A program made the translations under genes and the position numbers. A model generated the notes under the pieces. It was not told where the DNA came from and searched no databases. It saw only the letters and a program-made list of their open reading frames with translations. DNA of 64,000 bases from Mycolicibacterium mucogenicum DSM 44124 (GTDB lineage: Bacteria > Actinomycetota > Actinomycetes > Mycobacteriales > Mycobacteriaceae). Positions 41,945-52,265 of the stretch are shown piece after piece. Location of the stretch: the NCBI RefSeq assembly GCF_005670685.2, contig NZ_CP062008.1, forward strand, positions 3,658,001 through 3,722,000. Direction: 5' to 3'. Position 1 is the stretch's first letter. Each line of letters begins with the position of its first letter.

Positions 41945-42987
41945 GCGAACGGGTTGTCGCCCTTGGCAACCCGGACACCCAGGTGTATCAGCTCGGTGGC
42001 CGAGGCATGCAGCTTCTCCCCCGCCTCACGGTCTGCCAGGCCGGCCAGGAACCGCGACCAGGTGCCCTCGATGACGATGCCCAGCTTGAAGCAGGCCATC
42101 GCGATGTACCAGTCCAGGTGCTCGGTGCAGCGGCCACCCGCGGCGAGGTAGGCGTCCAGCAGTTCGTCACGACCGGCCAGACCACCGGCCTCTGCCAGCG
42201 CGGCGCCGACCACGATGGCGTTGGGCGCGGTCGGCCAACACACCAGCATCCAGCCCAGGTCCAGCAGCGGGTCGCCGACGGTACACATCTCCCAGTCGAC
42301 GAACGCCGCCAGCTCCGGCCGATCGTGGCGCAGCATGACGTTGTTGAGGTGACAGTCGCCGTGCATGATGCCGGGCTCGCCATCGGGTGGCCGGTTGTCG
42401 GTCAGCCAGGTCGCCAGCTGCTCGACCCCGTCGAGCGATTCGGGATCGTAGTGGTCATGCCGATAACTCTGCAGCAGCCCGACGAACTGCGGAACCTGTC
42501 GTGCCACAAACGATCCCGGCTTACGGATGGCCGCCAACGGGCTGCCCTCCCAGGCGACGTTGCCCAGCTGCGCCAGGCTTCCCGCGTACGACAGCCCGAC
42601 GTCGTGCCGCAGACCGGAGTCGGCGGCATAGGCCGGCGAGAGTTCCTCGCCGGGGTTGAAGCCGTCGACCTCGGCCATCAGGTAGAAGACGACGCCGAGC
42701 ACCGACGGGTCCTCGCAGCCGGCGATGAAGGCGGGATGCGGCACCGCGGTCCCGGCCAGGGTCCGTAGTACGGCGATCTCGCGCTGCATCGTCTTGTCAC
42801 TGGTCGGCCGCGGATGCCGGGGCGGGCGGCGCAACACCACCGGGCGGCCGTCGATGTGCAGTCGCACCACGATGTTCTGGGTGCCGCCGGTCAGCGGTTC
42901 GACGGCGGTGACGTGCTCACCCAACCCCTCGGCGCGAATCCAGTTCTGGACGATGTCTCGGTCACGGTCGGTCAGAGTCGGCTGCAT
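41935..42987 (-). CDS. APH-fold phosphotransferase (ACAD10/11-like)
   Basis: 350 residues from ATG 42987. Nucleotide-binding start PLTGGTQNIVVRL, catalytic loop IMHGDCHLNNVM and metal-binding AFVDWEM. The family (phosphotransferase enzyme, PF01636) in mycobacteria often accompanies acyl-CoA dehydrogenases, and the human homologues ACAD10/11 act on 4-hydroxy acids. No antibiotic link is implied. It stands alone here. Confidence 0.87.
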   Translation of the reverse strand: MQPTLTDRDRDIVQNWIRAEGLGEHVTAVEPLTGGTQNIVVRLHIDGRPVVLRRPPRHPRPTSDKTMQREIAVLRTLAGTAVPHPAFIAGCEDPSVLGVVFYLMAEVDGFNPGEELSPAYAADSGLRHDVGLSYAGSLAQLGNVAWEGSPLAAIRKPGSFVARQVPQFVGLLQSYRHDHYDPESLDGVEQLATWLTDNRPPDGEPGIMHGDCHLNNVMLRHDRPELAAFVDWEMCTVGDPLLDLGWMLVCWPTAPNAIVVGAALAEAGGLAGRDELLDAYLAAGGRCTEHLDWYIAMACFKLGIVIEGTWSRFLAGLADREAGEKLHASATELIHLGVRVAKGDNPFAYR

Positions 42988-43088
42988 GATGCAGTGATTC
43001 TGGCCCGGAATCAGCCGAACGGGCAGCCAATTCTTACGATCCGTTTTCATTTGGCGTCGGCACAGCGGGTGCGTCGTACTGTGAACGT

Positions 43089-44620
43089 GTGGCACTTCGA
43101 CTGGATCCGCACCGATCGCTGGCCGGACTGGCGGCCGCCGCCGTTGCCCTCGGTGTGGCGGCGCTCCTGGCGATTCCGCTTGGGCCACATGCCGATTCCC
43201 GCACCGCTGTCGGGTCGGTGGTCATCGACCTGACCCCGGGACCGCTCAAAGAGTGGGCGATCCAGACCTTCGGCACCAACGACAAGCTGTTCCTGACCGT
43301 GGCCGTGCTCGTGGCCATCGCGGTGATCGCCATGGTGACAGCACAATTCGAGGACCGGAAGCTCGGCAGCATCGCCCTGGGACTGGCCGGGGTGCTGGGC
43401 GGCGCCGCGGTGCTGTCGCGCACCGGCGCCCGCCCGATCGACGTCGCGCCGTCGCTCGTCGGCGCGGCCGCGGGCATCGCGGTCCTGCGGCTGCTGGTCT
43501 CCGATCGCCTCGGTCCCGCGGCCCCGGAACCGGAGGCAGATACAGAGACCGATGCCGGCCGCCGCCGATCGCTGGCGGCGCTGGGCTTCCTGGCCGCCGG
43601 CACGCTGGCCGGGGTCATCGGGACCGTGCTGGGCCGCGCCGCGTCGTCGGTCGCAGGTGACCGCAGCGCCTACACCCCGCCGGCGCCCAAGATGCCGGGA
43701 CCACCGATCCCCCAGATGTGCAGCCGGCCGGGGTGGACCTGCCGCCGTTCATCACGCCGAACGCCGACTTCTACCGCATCGACACCGCACTGTCCGTCCC
43801 GCAGGTGCAGCGGCAGGACTGGCGGCTGCGGATCCACGGGATGGTCGATCGTGAGGTCACCTTTCGCTTCGACGAGCTGGCGCAGTTCGAGGCGATCGAC
43901 AAGGTGGTCACGCTCACCTGTGTGTCAAACCCGGTGGGCGGCAACCTGATATCGAACGCCACCTGGACCGGCTACCGCGTGCGCGACCTGCTGGCCCGGG
44001 CCGGTGTTCACGCGGACGCCGACATGGTGCTGTCCAAGTCCATCGACGGGTTCACGGCGGGCACGCCCGTCGAGGCACTGACCGACAACCGCGACGCGCT
44101 GCTCGCCGTCGCCATGAATGGCGAACCGCTGCCGACCGAACACGGCTACCCGGCGCGGCTGGTGGTTCCCGGCCTGTACGGCTACGTCTCGGCGACGAAG
44201 TGGCTCGTCGACCTCGAACTCACCAGATTCGACCGGACCCAGGCTTATTGGACGAGGTTGGGCTGGTCCGCGCACGGGCCCATCAAGACCGAGTCACGCA
44301 TCGACGTGCCGCGCGCCGGGTCCGCGGTGCCGATGGGTACCGCGACGTTCGGCGGCGTCGCGTGGGCGCAGAACCGCGGGGTGCGTGCCGTGGAGGTCCG
44401 CATCGACGACGGCCCGTGGCGACCGGCGACGCTGGGCGCCGCGTACTCGAACGACACCTGGCGGCTGTGGAGTTACACCTGGCAGGCGGACCAGCTCGGG
44501 CGCCATACCATCACCGTGCGCGCCACCGACAACACCGGCGCGGTCCAGACCTCCGAGGTCGCCGGCGCCGTCCCCGACGGCGCGACGGGCTGGCACTCGG
44601 TGCCCTTCACCGTCGCGTGA
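43089..44620 (+). pseudogene. Molybdopterin-dependent oxidoreductase, split by a one-base frameshift
   Basis: Two consecutive frames make up one protein of about 510 residues. Frame A (43089-43713) gives ~208 residues with four or five membrane helices. Frame B continues from 43714 to 44620 with the sulfite-oxidase-type molybdopterin domain (LTCVSNPVGGN with the likely Mo-ligand Cys; GYPARLVVPGLYGY; EVRIDDGPW). The break is at a run of five C (43709-43713): one more C restores PIPPDVQPAGVDLPPF. Layout matches the membrane-anchored Rv0218-type proteins (from memory). Frame B could start at GTG 43718. A sequencing error, a real mutation or slippage are all possible. Confidence 0.8.
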
Positions 44621-44675
44621 CCGGAGCCCGAAATATTCACTTGGCGAGCCGGATTCGCGTCACTACGGTGACCGG

Positions 44676-45038
44676 ATGACCGAACCCGCCCAGCAGTGGC
44701 GCACCGGCCTCCGGGCCCGACTCATCGCGGCGCGCAAGGCGAAGGACAACGTGGCGACTGCGGCGCTCCGCAGCGCGCTCAGTGCCATCGACAACGCCGA
44801 GACGCCGGACGTGCCCCTGCCCCGCGCCGGCGCCATCGCCGACAGCGCCCACGGCCTCGGCGCCGCCGAGGTCGCCCGCCGGCACCTCACCGAGGACCAG
44901 ATCCGGGAGCTGATCGAAACCGAGGCCGACGAACGCCGAGCCGCGGCCGGACAACTGCGGTCGATGGGCCACGACGACCGCGCGGTGCAGGTCGAGGCGG
45001 AGGCACAGGTACTGAGCGAGCTCCTCTGCGCCGACTGA
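44676..45038 (+). CDS. GatB/YqeY domain protein
   Basis: 120 residues. Matches the YqeY family, related to the tail domain of the tRNA amidotransferase subunit Gat[32 protein letters not shown] at the start and [39 protein letters not shown] at the end. Function of free YqeY proteins is unknown. 35 bp before ligB. Confidence 0.85.
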   Translation: MTEPAQQWRTGLRARLIAARKAKDNVATAALRSALSAIDNAETPDVPLPRAGAIADSAHGLGAAEVARRHLTEDQIRELIETEADERRAAAGQLRSMGHDDRAVQVEAEAQVLSELLCAD

Positions 45039-45073
45039 ACAACATTGTCGGTGCCCCGTGCCAAGCTGGGGTC

Positions 45074-46600
45074 ATGCTCCTCTCCGACGTCGCGACGGCC
45101 TCGGCCGAAGTCGGTGCGGTGTCTGCCAGGTCCGCGAAGATCAGCCGCATCGCGGCCCTCCTCGGCAGCGCGGCCGACGATCCGGCGACCGTCGCGATCG
45201 TCGTCGACTGGCTGTCGGGCGAGCTGCCGCAGCGCCAGATCGGGGTCGGCTGGGCGGCGCTGCGCTCGCTGCCGCCGCCGGCCGACGGCGACTCGACGCT
45301 GACCGTCACCGAGGTCGACGCCGCGCTGTCGGCCATCAAGGCGGTGGCCGGCCCGGGTTCGGCCGCCGCGCGTACCACGCTGCTGCACTCACTGTTCGGC
45401 GCGGCCACCGCGGTCGAGCAGACGTTCCTGCGTGGGCTGCTCAGCGGCGGGCTGCGGCAGGGCGCGTTGGCCGGGGTGATGGCCGACGCGGTGGCGAAGG
45501 CCACGGGCATCCCCGCCGCCGAGGTGCGCCGTGCCGCGATGCTCAGCGGCAACCTGGCCACCGTGGCGGCGGTGGCGATGTCCGACGGCGCCGACGGCCT
45601 GCAGCGTTTCACCCTCACCGTGGGCCGGCCGGTGAGCCCGATGCTGGCGCAGACGGCGACCGATGTCGGCGACGCCCTCGAAAAGCTCGGTGGCGCGGCG
45701 ATATTCGAGACGAAACTCGACGGCGTTCGGCTGCAGATTCATCGGTCCGGCACCGAGGTGTCGGTCTACACCCGCAGCCTCGACGACATCACGGCCCGTG
45801 TGCCCGACGTGGTGCGCGCGGTGCTGGAACTACCGGTGACGGACCTGATCGCGGATGCCGAGGCCCTGGCCATGCGGCCCGACGGGCGCCCGCACCGGTT
45901 CCAGGTGACGTCCTCCCGGATCGGCAAACGCTCTGACGATGGGGCGCAACCACTTTCGGTGTACTTCTTCGACATCCTGCACCGCGACGGCACCGACCTG
46001 CTGGACCAGCCGGCCGAGCACCGCCGCCAAGCGCTCGACGAGGTCGTCCCCGAGCCGCTCCGGGTGCGGCGCTGTGTCACCGCCGATTCGGTTGTCGCGC
46101 AGCAGTTCCTCGACGACACCCTGGCCGCCGGCCACGAAGGCGTGATGGCCAAGCACCCGGAGTCACCGTACGAGGCGGGCCGGCGCGGCGCCGGCTGGCT
46201 GAAGGTCAAGCCGGTGCACACACTGGATCTGGTGGTGCTCGCGGTCGAGTGGGGTTCGGGGCGGCGCACGGGCAAGTTGTCGAACATCCATCTGGGCGCG
46301 CGTGATCCGGCCACCGGCGGTTTCGTCATGCTGGGCAAGACCTTCAAGGGAATGACCGACGCGATGCTGGACTGGCAGACCGCGCGATTCACCGAACTGG
46401 CCGACGGCCCGATGGACGGTTACGTCGTGCGGCTGCGGCCGGAGCAGGTCGTCGAGATCGCGTTCGACGGCGTGCAGGGGTCCAGCCGCTACCCCGGAAA
46501 GATGGCGCTGCGGTTCGCACGGGTGCTGCGCTACCGCGACGACAAGCGGCCCGACGAGGCCGACACCATAGCCACCGTCCGGTCGCTGTACGAACGCTGA
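45074..46600 (+). CDS. ligB: ATP-dependent DNA ligase
   Basis: 508 residues from ATG 45074. Helical DNA-binding N-terminal domain, then the nucleotidyltransferase core. The motif [14 protein letters not shown] carries the adenylated Lys214, and [15 protein letters not shown] is motif V. Length and position match mycobacterial LigB (Rv3062). A non-essential ATP-dependent ligase of nick sealing. Complete and apparently intact. Confidence 0.95.
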   Translation: MLLSDVATASAEVGAVSARSAKISRIAALLGSAADDPATVAIVVDWLSGELPQRQIGVGWAALRSLPPPADGDSTLTVTEVDAALSAIKAVAGPGSAAARTTLLHSLFGAATAVEQTFLRGLLSGGLRQGALAGVMADAVAKATGIPAAEVRRAAMLSGNLATVAAVAMSDGADGLQRFTLTVGRPVSPMLAQTATDVGDALEKLGGAAIFETKLDGVRLQIHRSGTEVSVYTRSLDDITARVPDVVRAVLELPVTDLIADAEALAMRPDGRPHRFQVTSSRIGKRSDDGAQPLSVYFFDILHRDGTDLLDQPAEHRRQALDEVVPEPLRVRRCVTADSVVAQQFLDDTLAAGHEGVMAKHPESPYEAGRRGAGWLKVKPVHTLDLVVLAVEWGSGRRTGKLSNIHLGARDPATGGFVMLGKTFKGMTDAMLDWQTARFTELADGPMDGYVVRLRPEQVVEIAFDGVQGSSRYPGKMALRFARVLRYRDDKRPDEADTIATVRSLYER

Positions 46601-46644
46601 GGGTTACCCCACGATCCGGAGCCACCGATGACAGGATGTGGGGC

Positions 46645-48939
46645 ATGTCACCAGCCACCGCACACCCCGACGAATCCGTCGGTGACATCACCTATGTGCG
46701 TACCGACCCGGACCTGCCACCGGTCGCGATCGTCGACCGCTCGCCCATCACCGCCCGGCATCGGGTGATCTTCGGCGTCATCGCGCTGCTCGCCGCGGTG
46801 GCGTGGGCCGTCATCGCCTTCGCGCGCGGCGAGACGGTCAACGCGGTGTGGTTCGTCATCGCCGCGATCTGCACCTACGTCATCGGCTACCGGTTCTATG
46901 CGCGGCTGATCGAGATGAAGATCGTCAAACCCCGCGACGATCACGCCACCCCGGCCGAGCTCCTCGAGAACGACACCGACTACATGCCGACCGATCGCCG
47001 GGTGCTGTTCGGTCACCATTTCGCAGCGATCGCCGGCGCGGGTCCACTGGTCGGCCCGGTGCTGGCCATGCAGATGGGCTACCTGCCGGGCACCATCTGG
47101 ATCATCGTCGGCGCAGTCGTCGCGGGGTGTGTGCAGGACTACCTGGTGCTGGTCATCTCGACGCGGCGGCGCGGCCGGTCCCTGGGTCAAATGGCGCGTG
47201 ACGAGCTCGGGCCCATCGGCGGTATCGCCGCGATCGTCGCCGTGCTGGTCATCATGGTGATCCTGCTGGCGGTGCTGGCGCTCGTCGTTGTCAACGCGCT
47301 CGCCGAAAGTCCGTGGGGCGTGTTCTCCATCGCGATGACGATTCCGATCGCGATCTTCATGGGGCTGTACCTGCGGTACCTGCGGCCCGGCCGGGTGTCC
47401 GAGGTGACGCTCATCGGCGTCGCGCTGCTGCTGCTCGCGGTGGTCTCGGGCGGCTGGGTCGCCGAAACATCCTGGGGTGCAGACTGGTTCACACTGTCGA
47501 AGGTGACGTTGTCGTGGTGCATCATCGTCTACGGCCTGGCCGCCTCGGTACTGCCGGTGTGGCTGCTACTCGCGCCGCGTGACTACCTGTCGACGTTCAT
47601 GAAGGTCGGCACCATCTCTCTGCTGGCCGTCGGCATCCTGATCGCCCACCCGGTCATGTCGGCCCCCGCGGTGTCGCAGTTCGCCACGCGGGCCGACGGT
47701 CCGGTGTTCGCCGGCGCGCTGTTCCCGTTCCTGTTCATCACCATCGCGTGTGGCGCGCTGTCGGGCTTCCATTCCCTGATCTCCTCGGGCACGACGCCGA
47801 AGCTGCTGGAGAAGGAAGGGCAGACGCGGCTCATCGGTTACGGCGGCATGCTGACCGAGTCGTTCGTGGCGATCATGGCGCTGATCACCGCGGCGATCCT
47901 CAACCAGCACCTGTACTTCGTGATCAACTCCCCCGGCGCGGCGACCGGGAACAGTGCGGCCACGGCCGCGACGTACGCGAACGGGCTGGGGCTGTCGGGA
48001 GCTCCGATCACCGCGCAGCAGATCACCGCCGCGGCAACCGATGTCGGTGAGCACTCGGTCGTCTCGCGCACCGGCGGCGCACCGACGCTGGCGCTGGGCA
48101 TGTCCGAAGTGCTGCACCAGGTGTTCGGCGGGTCGAGCATGAAGGCCTTCTGGTACCACTTCGCGATCATGTTCGAGGCGCTGTTCATCCTCACCACCGT
48201 CGACGCGGGCACCCGCGTGGCGCGCTTCATGCTGTCCGATGCCCTGGGCAACCTCGGGGGGCCGCTGCGGAAGCTGCGTGACCCCAGCTGGCGTATCGGC
48301 GCGTGGACCTGCAGCCTGCTGGTCGTCGCGGGCTGGGGCAGCATCCTGCTGATGGGTGTCACCGACCCGCTCGGCGGCATCAACACACTGTTCCCGCTGT
48401 TCGGCATCGCCAACCAGCTGCTCGCGGCCATCGCGCTGACGGTCGTCACCGTCGTGGTGATCAAGAAGGGGCTGCTGAAGTGGGCCTGGATTCCCGGGCT
48501 GCCGCTGTTCTGGGACGCCCTGGTCACACTCACCGCATCGTGGCAGAAGATTTTCTCCCACGACCCCAAAATCGGCTACTGGCAACAGCATTCGCAGTAC
48601 CTGGCGGCCAAGGCGGCGGGCAAGACGAGCTTCGGCTCCGCGAAGAACCCCGACCAGATCGACGCCGTCATCCGCAACACCTTCATCCAGGGCACGCTGT
48701 CCATCGTGTTCGCGCTGCTGGTGGTGGTCGTGGTGGTCGTCGGCATCGCCGTCGCCCTGCAAGCCATCCGCGGCGGCGGCCGGCCACTGACCGACGACGA
48801 GCCGGTGCCGTCACGGCGGTTCGCGCCGCGCGGCCTCTTCGCCACCGACGCCGAGAAGGAGGTGCAGAAGCAATGGGACGAGTACTGGTCGACGCACGCA
48901 GGATCACCGCAAAAGCCCGTTGGTACTGGTCATCATTGA
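46645..48939 (+). CDS. cstA: Carbon starvation protein A (peptide/pyruvate transporter)
   Basis: 764 residues if ATG 46645 is used (AGGA 8 bases upstream); ATG 46636 adds three. About 16-18 membrane helices. Family segments GHHFAAIAGAGPLVGPVLA and CGALSGFHSLISSGTTPKLL are unmistakable. CstA-type proteins import peptides or pyruvate under starvation. The 3' end overlaps the gene for its small partner protein. Counterpart of Rv3063. Confidence 0.95.
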   Translation: MSPATAHPDESVGDITYVRTDPDLPPVAIVDRSPITARHRVIFGVIALLAAVAWAVIAFARGETVNAVWFVIAAICTYVIGYRFYARLIEMKIVKPRDDHATPAELLENDTDYMPTDRRVLFGHHFAAIAGAGPLVGPVLAMQMGYLPGTIWIIVGAVVAGCVQDYLVLVISTRRRGRSLGQMARDELGPIGGIAAIVAVLVIMVILLAVLALVVVNALAESPWGVFSIAMTIPIAIFMGLYLRYLRPGRVSEVTLIGVALLLLAVVSGGWVAETSWGADWFTLSKVTLSWCIIVYGLAASVLPVWLLLAPRDYLSTFMKVGTISLLAVGILIAHPVMSAPAVSQFATRADGPVFAGALFPFLFITIACGALSGFHSLISSGTTPKLLEKEGQTRLIGYGGMLTESFVAIMALITAAILNQHLYFVINSPGAATGNSAATAATYANGLGLSGAPITAQQITAAATDVGEHSVVSRTGGAPTLALGMSEVLHQVFGGSSMKAFWYHFAIMFEALFILTTVDAGTRVARFMLSDALGNLGGPLRKLRDPSWRIGAWTCSLLVVAGWGSILLMGVTDPLGGINTLFPLFGIANQLLAAIALTVVTVVVIKKGLLKWAWIPGLPLFWDALVTLTASWQKIFSHDPKIGYWQQHSQYLAAKAAGKTSFGSAKNPDQIDAVIRNTFIQGTLSIVFALLVVVVVVVGIAVALQAIRGGGRPLTDDEPVPSRRFAPRGLFATDAEKEVQKQWDEYWSTHAGSPQKPVGTGHH

Positions 48940-49076
48940 TGGGCGACAACCACTACGCGCGATACCTGGAGCACCACGGCCGCACGCATCCCGGCGAGCC
49001 GGTGCTGACCGAGCGCGAGTACTGGAAGGCGCGGCACCGCGCCGCGGACCGCAACCCGCAGGGCCGCTGCTGCTGA
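48873..49076 (+). CDS. YbdD/YjiX family small protein
   Basis: 67 residues, start ATG 48873 with GGAGG 9 bases upstream, inside the end of cstA (67-bp overlap). Matches the YbdD/YjiX (DUF466) proteins encoded next to cstA: YWSSLMGDNHYARYLEHHGRTHPGEPVLTEREYWKARH, ending in GRCC. Thought to assist or regulate the CstA transporter. Too small for general gene finders but certain from context. Confidence 0.92.
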   Translation: MGRVLVDARRITAKARWYWSSLMGDNHYARYLEHHGRTHPGEPVLTEREYWKARHRAADRNPQGRCC

Positions 49077-49266
49077 GCCCGCCCGGGTGAACAGCCGATC
49101 GTCAGGCCGGGGCGCAACGGTCGTCTACACAACCGCCCGCACAGTGGACGCACACCGCTGTCGGCACCTCACAGGGTGGTACCAAAAGAGACGACCCTCA
49201 CTCCGTGGTACTAAATGAGTGTATGGACAGATGTCCAGTTGTTGCCCCACCAGCCTTAGGAGAAAC

Positions 49267-50913
49267 GTGCTGTTCACGGTTTCCGACGTCACCGACGCCG
49301 TCGCTGCAGCCATCCCGGACCGCACCCTGATCATTCAGGGCGATCGCCGCTTCACCTACGCCGAGGTTGTCGCCCGCGCCAACCGGCTCGCCGCCTACCT
49401 GCACGCACAGGGCCTGGGCGTGCACACCGAGCGAGAGCAGCTGGCCGGCCACGAAGTGGGCCAGGACCTGGTGGGCATCTACGCGTACAACGGCCCCGAG
49501 TTCGTCGAATCCCTGCTCGGCGCGTTCCGCGCCCGGGTGGCGCCGTTCAACGTCAACTACCGCTACGTCAAGGCCGAGCTGCAGTACCTGCTGAACGACG
49601 CGGGTGCCTCCGCCCTGATCTATCACGCCGCGTTCGCGCCGACCCTGGCCGAGGTGCTGCCGGACCTGCCGAACCTCAAGGTCCTGATCCAGATCGCCGA
49701 CAGCTCGGGCAACGACCTGCTGCCCGGTGCCGTCGACTACGAGACCATCGTGAACGCCGACGTCCCGCCGCCGCCGGTGACGCCGTCGCCCGACGACCTC
49801 TACGTGCTGTACACCGGCGGCACCACCGGTATGCCCAAGGGCGTGCTGTGGCGCCAGCACGACATCTTCATGGCCTCGTTCGGCGGCCGCAACGCGATGA
49901 CGGGCGAGCCGGCGCAGTCGGCCCAGGAGATCGTCGACCGGGCCTCGGCGGCCGCCGAGATGCGGATGATGATCCTGCCGCCGCTCATGCACGGCGCCGC
50001 GCAGTGGGGCGTGATGACGGGCATCAACAACGGCCAGACCATCGTGTTCGCCCAGGAGGTCGAGGGCTTCAACGCCAAGGAGATCGTCGAGACCATCGCC
50101 CGCGAGAAGATCGCGATCGCGACCGTAGTCGGTGACGCGATGGCCCGGCCGCTGGTCACCGCGATCGAAGAAGCCATCGCCGACGGTACCCACGACCCGA
50201 CATCGCTGGTCGTCGTCGCCAACGGCGGCGCCCTGTTCACACCGGCCGTCAAGGGCCGGCTCGTCGCCGCACTGCCGAACGCCATGGTGATCGACGGCGT
50301 GGGTTCGTCGGAAACCGGCGCGCAGATGTCGCACGTGTCGACCAAGGCCAGCGTCTCCAGCGGCACCTTCACCGCCGGTCCGGCCACCCGGATCGTCTCG
50401 GAGGACTTCACCTCGCTGCTGGCCCCCGGCCATGAGGGCAACGGCTGGCTGGCGCAGGAGGGCCACGTGCCGCTCGGCTACAAGGGCGACGCCGCCAAGA
50501 CGGCCAAGACCTTCCCGGTGATCGACGGCATCCGGTACGCGGTGCCGGGCGACCGTGCCCGCCTGCTGGAGGGCGGCACCGTCGAGCTGCTCGGCCGCGA
50601 CTCGGTGACCATCAACTCGGGCGGCGAGAAGATCTTCGCCGAAGAGGTCGAGTCCGCCATCGCCTCGCACCCGGCCGTGGTCGACGTCGTCGTCGCCGGA
50701 CGCCCGAGCGAGCGCTGGGGCAACGAGGTCGTCGCGGTCGTGGCACTGGCCGACGGTGCCGAGGCCGACGCCGCCGAACTCATCAAGCACGCGTCGGAAT
50801 CCATCGCGCGCTACAAGCTGCCGAAGGCCGTCGTGTTCCGGCCGACGATCGTCCGCAGCCCCGCGGGCAAGGCCGATTACCGGTGGGCCAAGGAGCAGGC
50901 GCTGCAGGACTAA
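49267..50913 (+). CDS. Acyl-CoA synthetase (FadD family)
   Basis: 548 residues from GTG 49267, AGGAG 5 bases upstream. ANL superfamily: P-loop LYTGGTTGMPKGVLWR, GSSETG (A5), and the C-terminal hinge SVTINSGGEKIFAEEVE, closing with the catalytic Lys in SPAGKADYRWAK. The family activates fatty or steroid-side-chain carboxylates as CoA esters; the pattern is like FadD19-type enzymes. An extra ~10 residues (HTEREQLAGHEVGQD) near residue 50 are unusual. Confidence 0.92.
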   Translation: MLFTVSDVTDAVAAAIPDRTLIIQGDRRFTYAEVVARANRLAAYLHAQGLGVHTEREQLAGHEVGQDLVGIYAYNGPEFVESLLGAFRARVAPFNVNYRYVKAELQYLLNDAGASALIYHAAFAPTLAEVLPDLPNLKVLIQIADSSGNDLLPGAVDYETIVNADVPPPPVTPSPDDLYVLYTGGTTGMPKGVLWRQHDIFMASFGGRNAMTGEPAQSAQEIVDRASAAAEMRMMILPPLMHGAAQWGVMTGINNGQTIVFAQEVEGFNAKEIVETIAREKIAIATVVGDAMARPLVTAIEEAIADGTHDPTSLVVVANGGALFTPAVKGRLVAALPNAMVIDGVGSSETGAQMSHVSTKASVSSGTFTAGPATRIVSEDFTSLLAPGHEGNGWLAQEGHVPLGYKGDAAKTAKTFPVIDGIRYAVPGDRARLLEGGTVELLGRDSVTINSGGEKIFAEEVESAIASHPAVVDVVVAGRPSERWGNEVVAVVALADGAEADAAELIKHASESIARYKLPKAVVFRPTIVRSPAGKADYRWAKEQALQD

Positions 50914-51278
50914 CCCGCGGCCCACTCCTTCGCGCGGTCGAGCTCGTCGAGCCCGAAGATCTGCAGTTCGCCGGGAATCATCCAGGCCACGGCATGCAGC
51001 GTGTGCGCCACCCACGGCTTGTCCGACACCACGGCAATGCGTTTGAACGCCGAATGGTGTTTGAACAGCGCACCGAAACCGACCTTCAGATCCTCGACCA
51101 GTCCGCCCGGGCCGAAGCCCTCGTAGTCGGCGGCGATGACCTCGACGATCCTGATCTCACCACCGACGACGAGATCGTCCATCGTGGGCTCGAATTCGCG
51201 GATGTCGTCACCGCTCACCCGACCGGACACCCGAATGCCGGTCACGCCGTCGGGCATGTCTGACAGCACTTCGATCAT
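50910..51278 (-). CDS. SpoIIAA-like (STAS-fold) protein
   Basis: 122 residues. Matches the SpoIIAA-like DUF3478 family: IRVSGRVSGDDIREFEPTMDDLV, GALFKHHSAFKRIAVVSDKPWV and the acidic C-terminal FGLDELDRAKEW. Lacks the phosphorylatable Ser context of true anti-anti-sigma proteins. Lipid-binding or stress roles are proposed for relatives. Its stop overlaps the convergent acyl-CoA synthetase stop by 4 bp. Confidence 0.85.
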   Translation of the reverse strand: MIEVLSDMPDGVTGIRVSGRVSGDDIREFEPTMDDLVVGGEIRIVEVIAADYEGFGPGGLVEDLKVGFGALFKHHSAFKRIAVVSDKPWVAHTLHAVAWMIPGELQIFGLDELDRAKEWAAG

Positions 51279-51321
51279 GGCGCCAGCCTACGGCGCAGCC
51301 GTGCCTCGCGAGCTGGGGGCA

Positions 51322-51382
51322 CCTCCCGCTTGCGGGGGAACGCAAAACTGTCAACTTCGCGACGAAAACGACAGTTTTGCGT
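51322..51382. repeat. Two adjacent hairpins downstream of the ECF41 sigma gene
   Basis: First, CCCGC-TT-GCGGG (51325-51336), in a setting CCTCCCGCTTGCGGGGG that resembles a common dispersed mycobacterial palindrome. Second, ACGCAAAACTGTC (51340-51352) with its perfect complement (51370-51382), a 13-bp stem with a 17-base loop. They lie just past the sigma gene stop (read leftwards) and upstream of the SpoIIAA-like gene. Could be terminators or a mobile palindromic unit. Confidence 0.6.
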
Positions 51383-51399
51383 CTTCTCGCGAGAGCTGA

Positions 51400-52257
51400 T
51401 CATGCCCCGAACCGGGCCAGCGGATCGGCTGTCGCCTCGATCTTGGCGACGAGACCGTCGCGAATCGTCAGGACCACCACCGCGAAGAGCTGCCGGTGCG
51501 CGAACGCCAGCAGGACGGGTTGGCCGAGCGGTCCGGCGACGACGGTGGTCCCCGGTCCGAGGTACAGCATGAGATTCTCGGCGACCCGCTGCGGTCCGTG
51601 GTTGACGATCGGCGGGATCGGCGGATCGCTCAGCACCGTGCCGACGCCCCAGACCGTCGGGTCCAGCACCGCGGCCAGCGCCTGCACATCGCCGCCGGCG
51701 CAGGCGGTGATGAACTTCTCGGTGACCAGTTGATGTTCGGTCGCCTCGACGTCGTCGGCTCGCCTGTCGGTACCGGCCACCTTCGCCCGGGCCCGGCGGG
51801 CCAGCTGCCGGCACGTGCCGACGGGCCGGCCGACGGTCTCGGCGATCGACTCGAACGGGACGCCGAAGACGTCGTGCAGGATGAACGCCACGCGCTCACC
51901 GGGACTCAGCTGCCGGAGCACCCGCAGCAGGGCGCTCGACACCTCGTCGTCGAGGGTGATGCGGTCGGCGGGGTCCGGCTCACTCGATGCCAGCGGCGGC
52001 ATCTCGTCCTGCTCGGTCGGTTGTTCGCGCCGCGCCCGCGCCGACCGGACGAGGTCGAGGCACAGCCGGCCGGCGACCGTCGTCAGCCACGCGCGGACGT
52101 CCTCGATCTCGCCGGGCTCTGTGCGGGACAGCCGCAGAAACGCTTCCTGCGCAACATCTTCGGCGTCGCCGACGTCACCGAGCATCTGGTACGCGAGGTT
52201 GACCAGATACGGATGGTGGTGGCGCCAGGCCGCGGTGAATTCAGTGGTTTCTGTCAT
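51400..52257 (-). CDS. ECF41-type sigma factor with C-terminal SnoaL-like domain
   Basis: 285 residues. Sigma region 2 (AYQMLGDVGDAEDVAQEAFLRL), region 4 (LSPGERVAFILHDVFGVPFESIAETVGRPVGTCRQLARRAR), then ~110 residues of SnoaL-like fold (KFITACAGGDVQALAAVLDPTVWGVG, VLLAFAHRQLFAVVVLTIRDG). The fused domain is known in ECF41 factors to tune activity without a separate anti-sigma factor. Divergent from an NmrA-like gene, with mirror-image promoters of the same kind. Confidence 0.9.
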   Translation of the reverse strand: MTETTEFTAAWRHHHPYLVNLAYQMLGDVGDAEDVAQEAFLRLSRTEPGEIEDVRAWLTTVAGRLCLDLVRSARARREQPTEQDEMPPLASSEPDPADRITLDDEVSSALLRVLRQLSPGERVAFILHDVFGVPFESIAETVGRPVGTCRQLARRARAKVAGTDRRADDVEATEHQLVTEKFITACAGGDVQALAAVLDPTVWGVGTVLSDPPIPPIVNHGPQRVAENLMLYLGPGTTVVAGPLGQPVLLAFAHRQLFAVVVLTIRDGLVAKIEATADPLARFGA

Positions 52258-52265
52258 CAGTTGAA

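Noticed and set aside
41935..42987. Aminoglycoside resistance gene
   Set aside because: The APH fold is present, but the sequence pattern fits the ACAD10/11-like metabolic branch, not antibiotic kinases.
43709..43718. Programmed ribosomal frameshift in the oxidoreductase
   Set aside because: No slippery heptamer with a downstream structure was seen; a lost C in a homopolymer explains it more simply.
49198..51015. 605-codon minus-strand frame over the acyl-CoA synthetase
   Set aside because: Shadow; the plus-strand gene has all ANL motifs.
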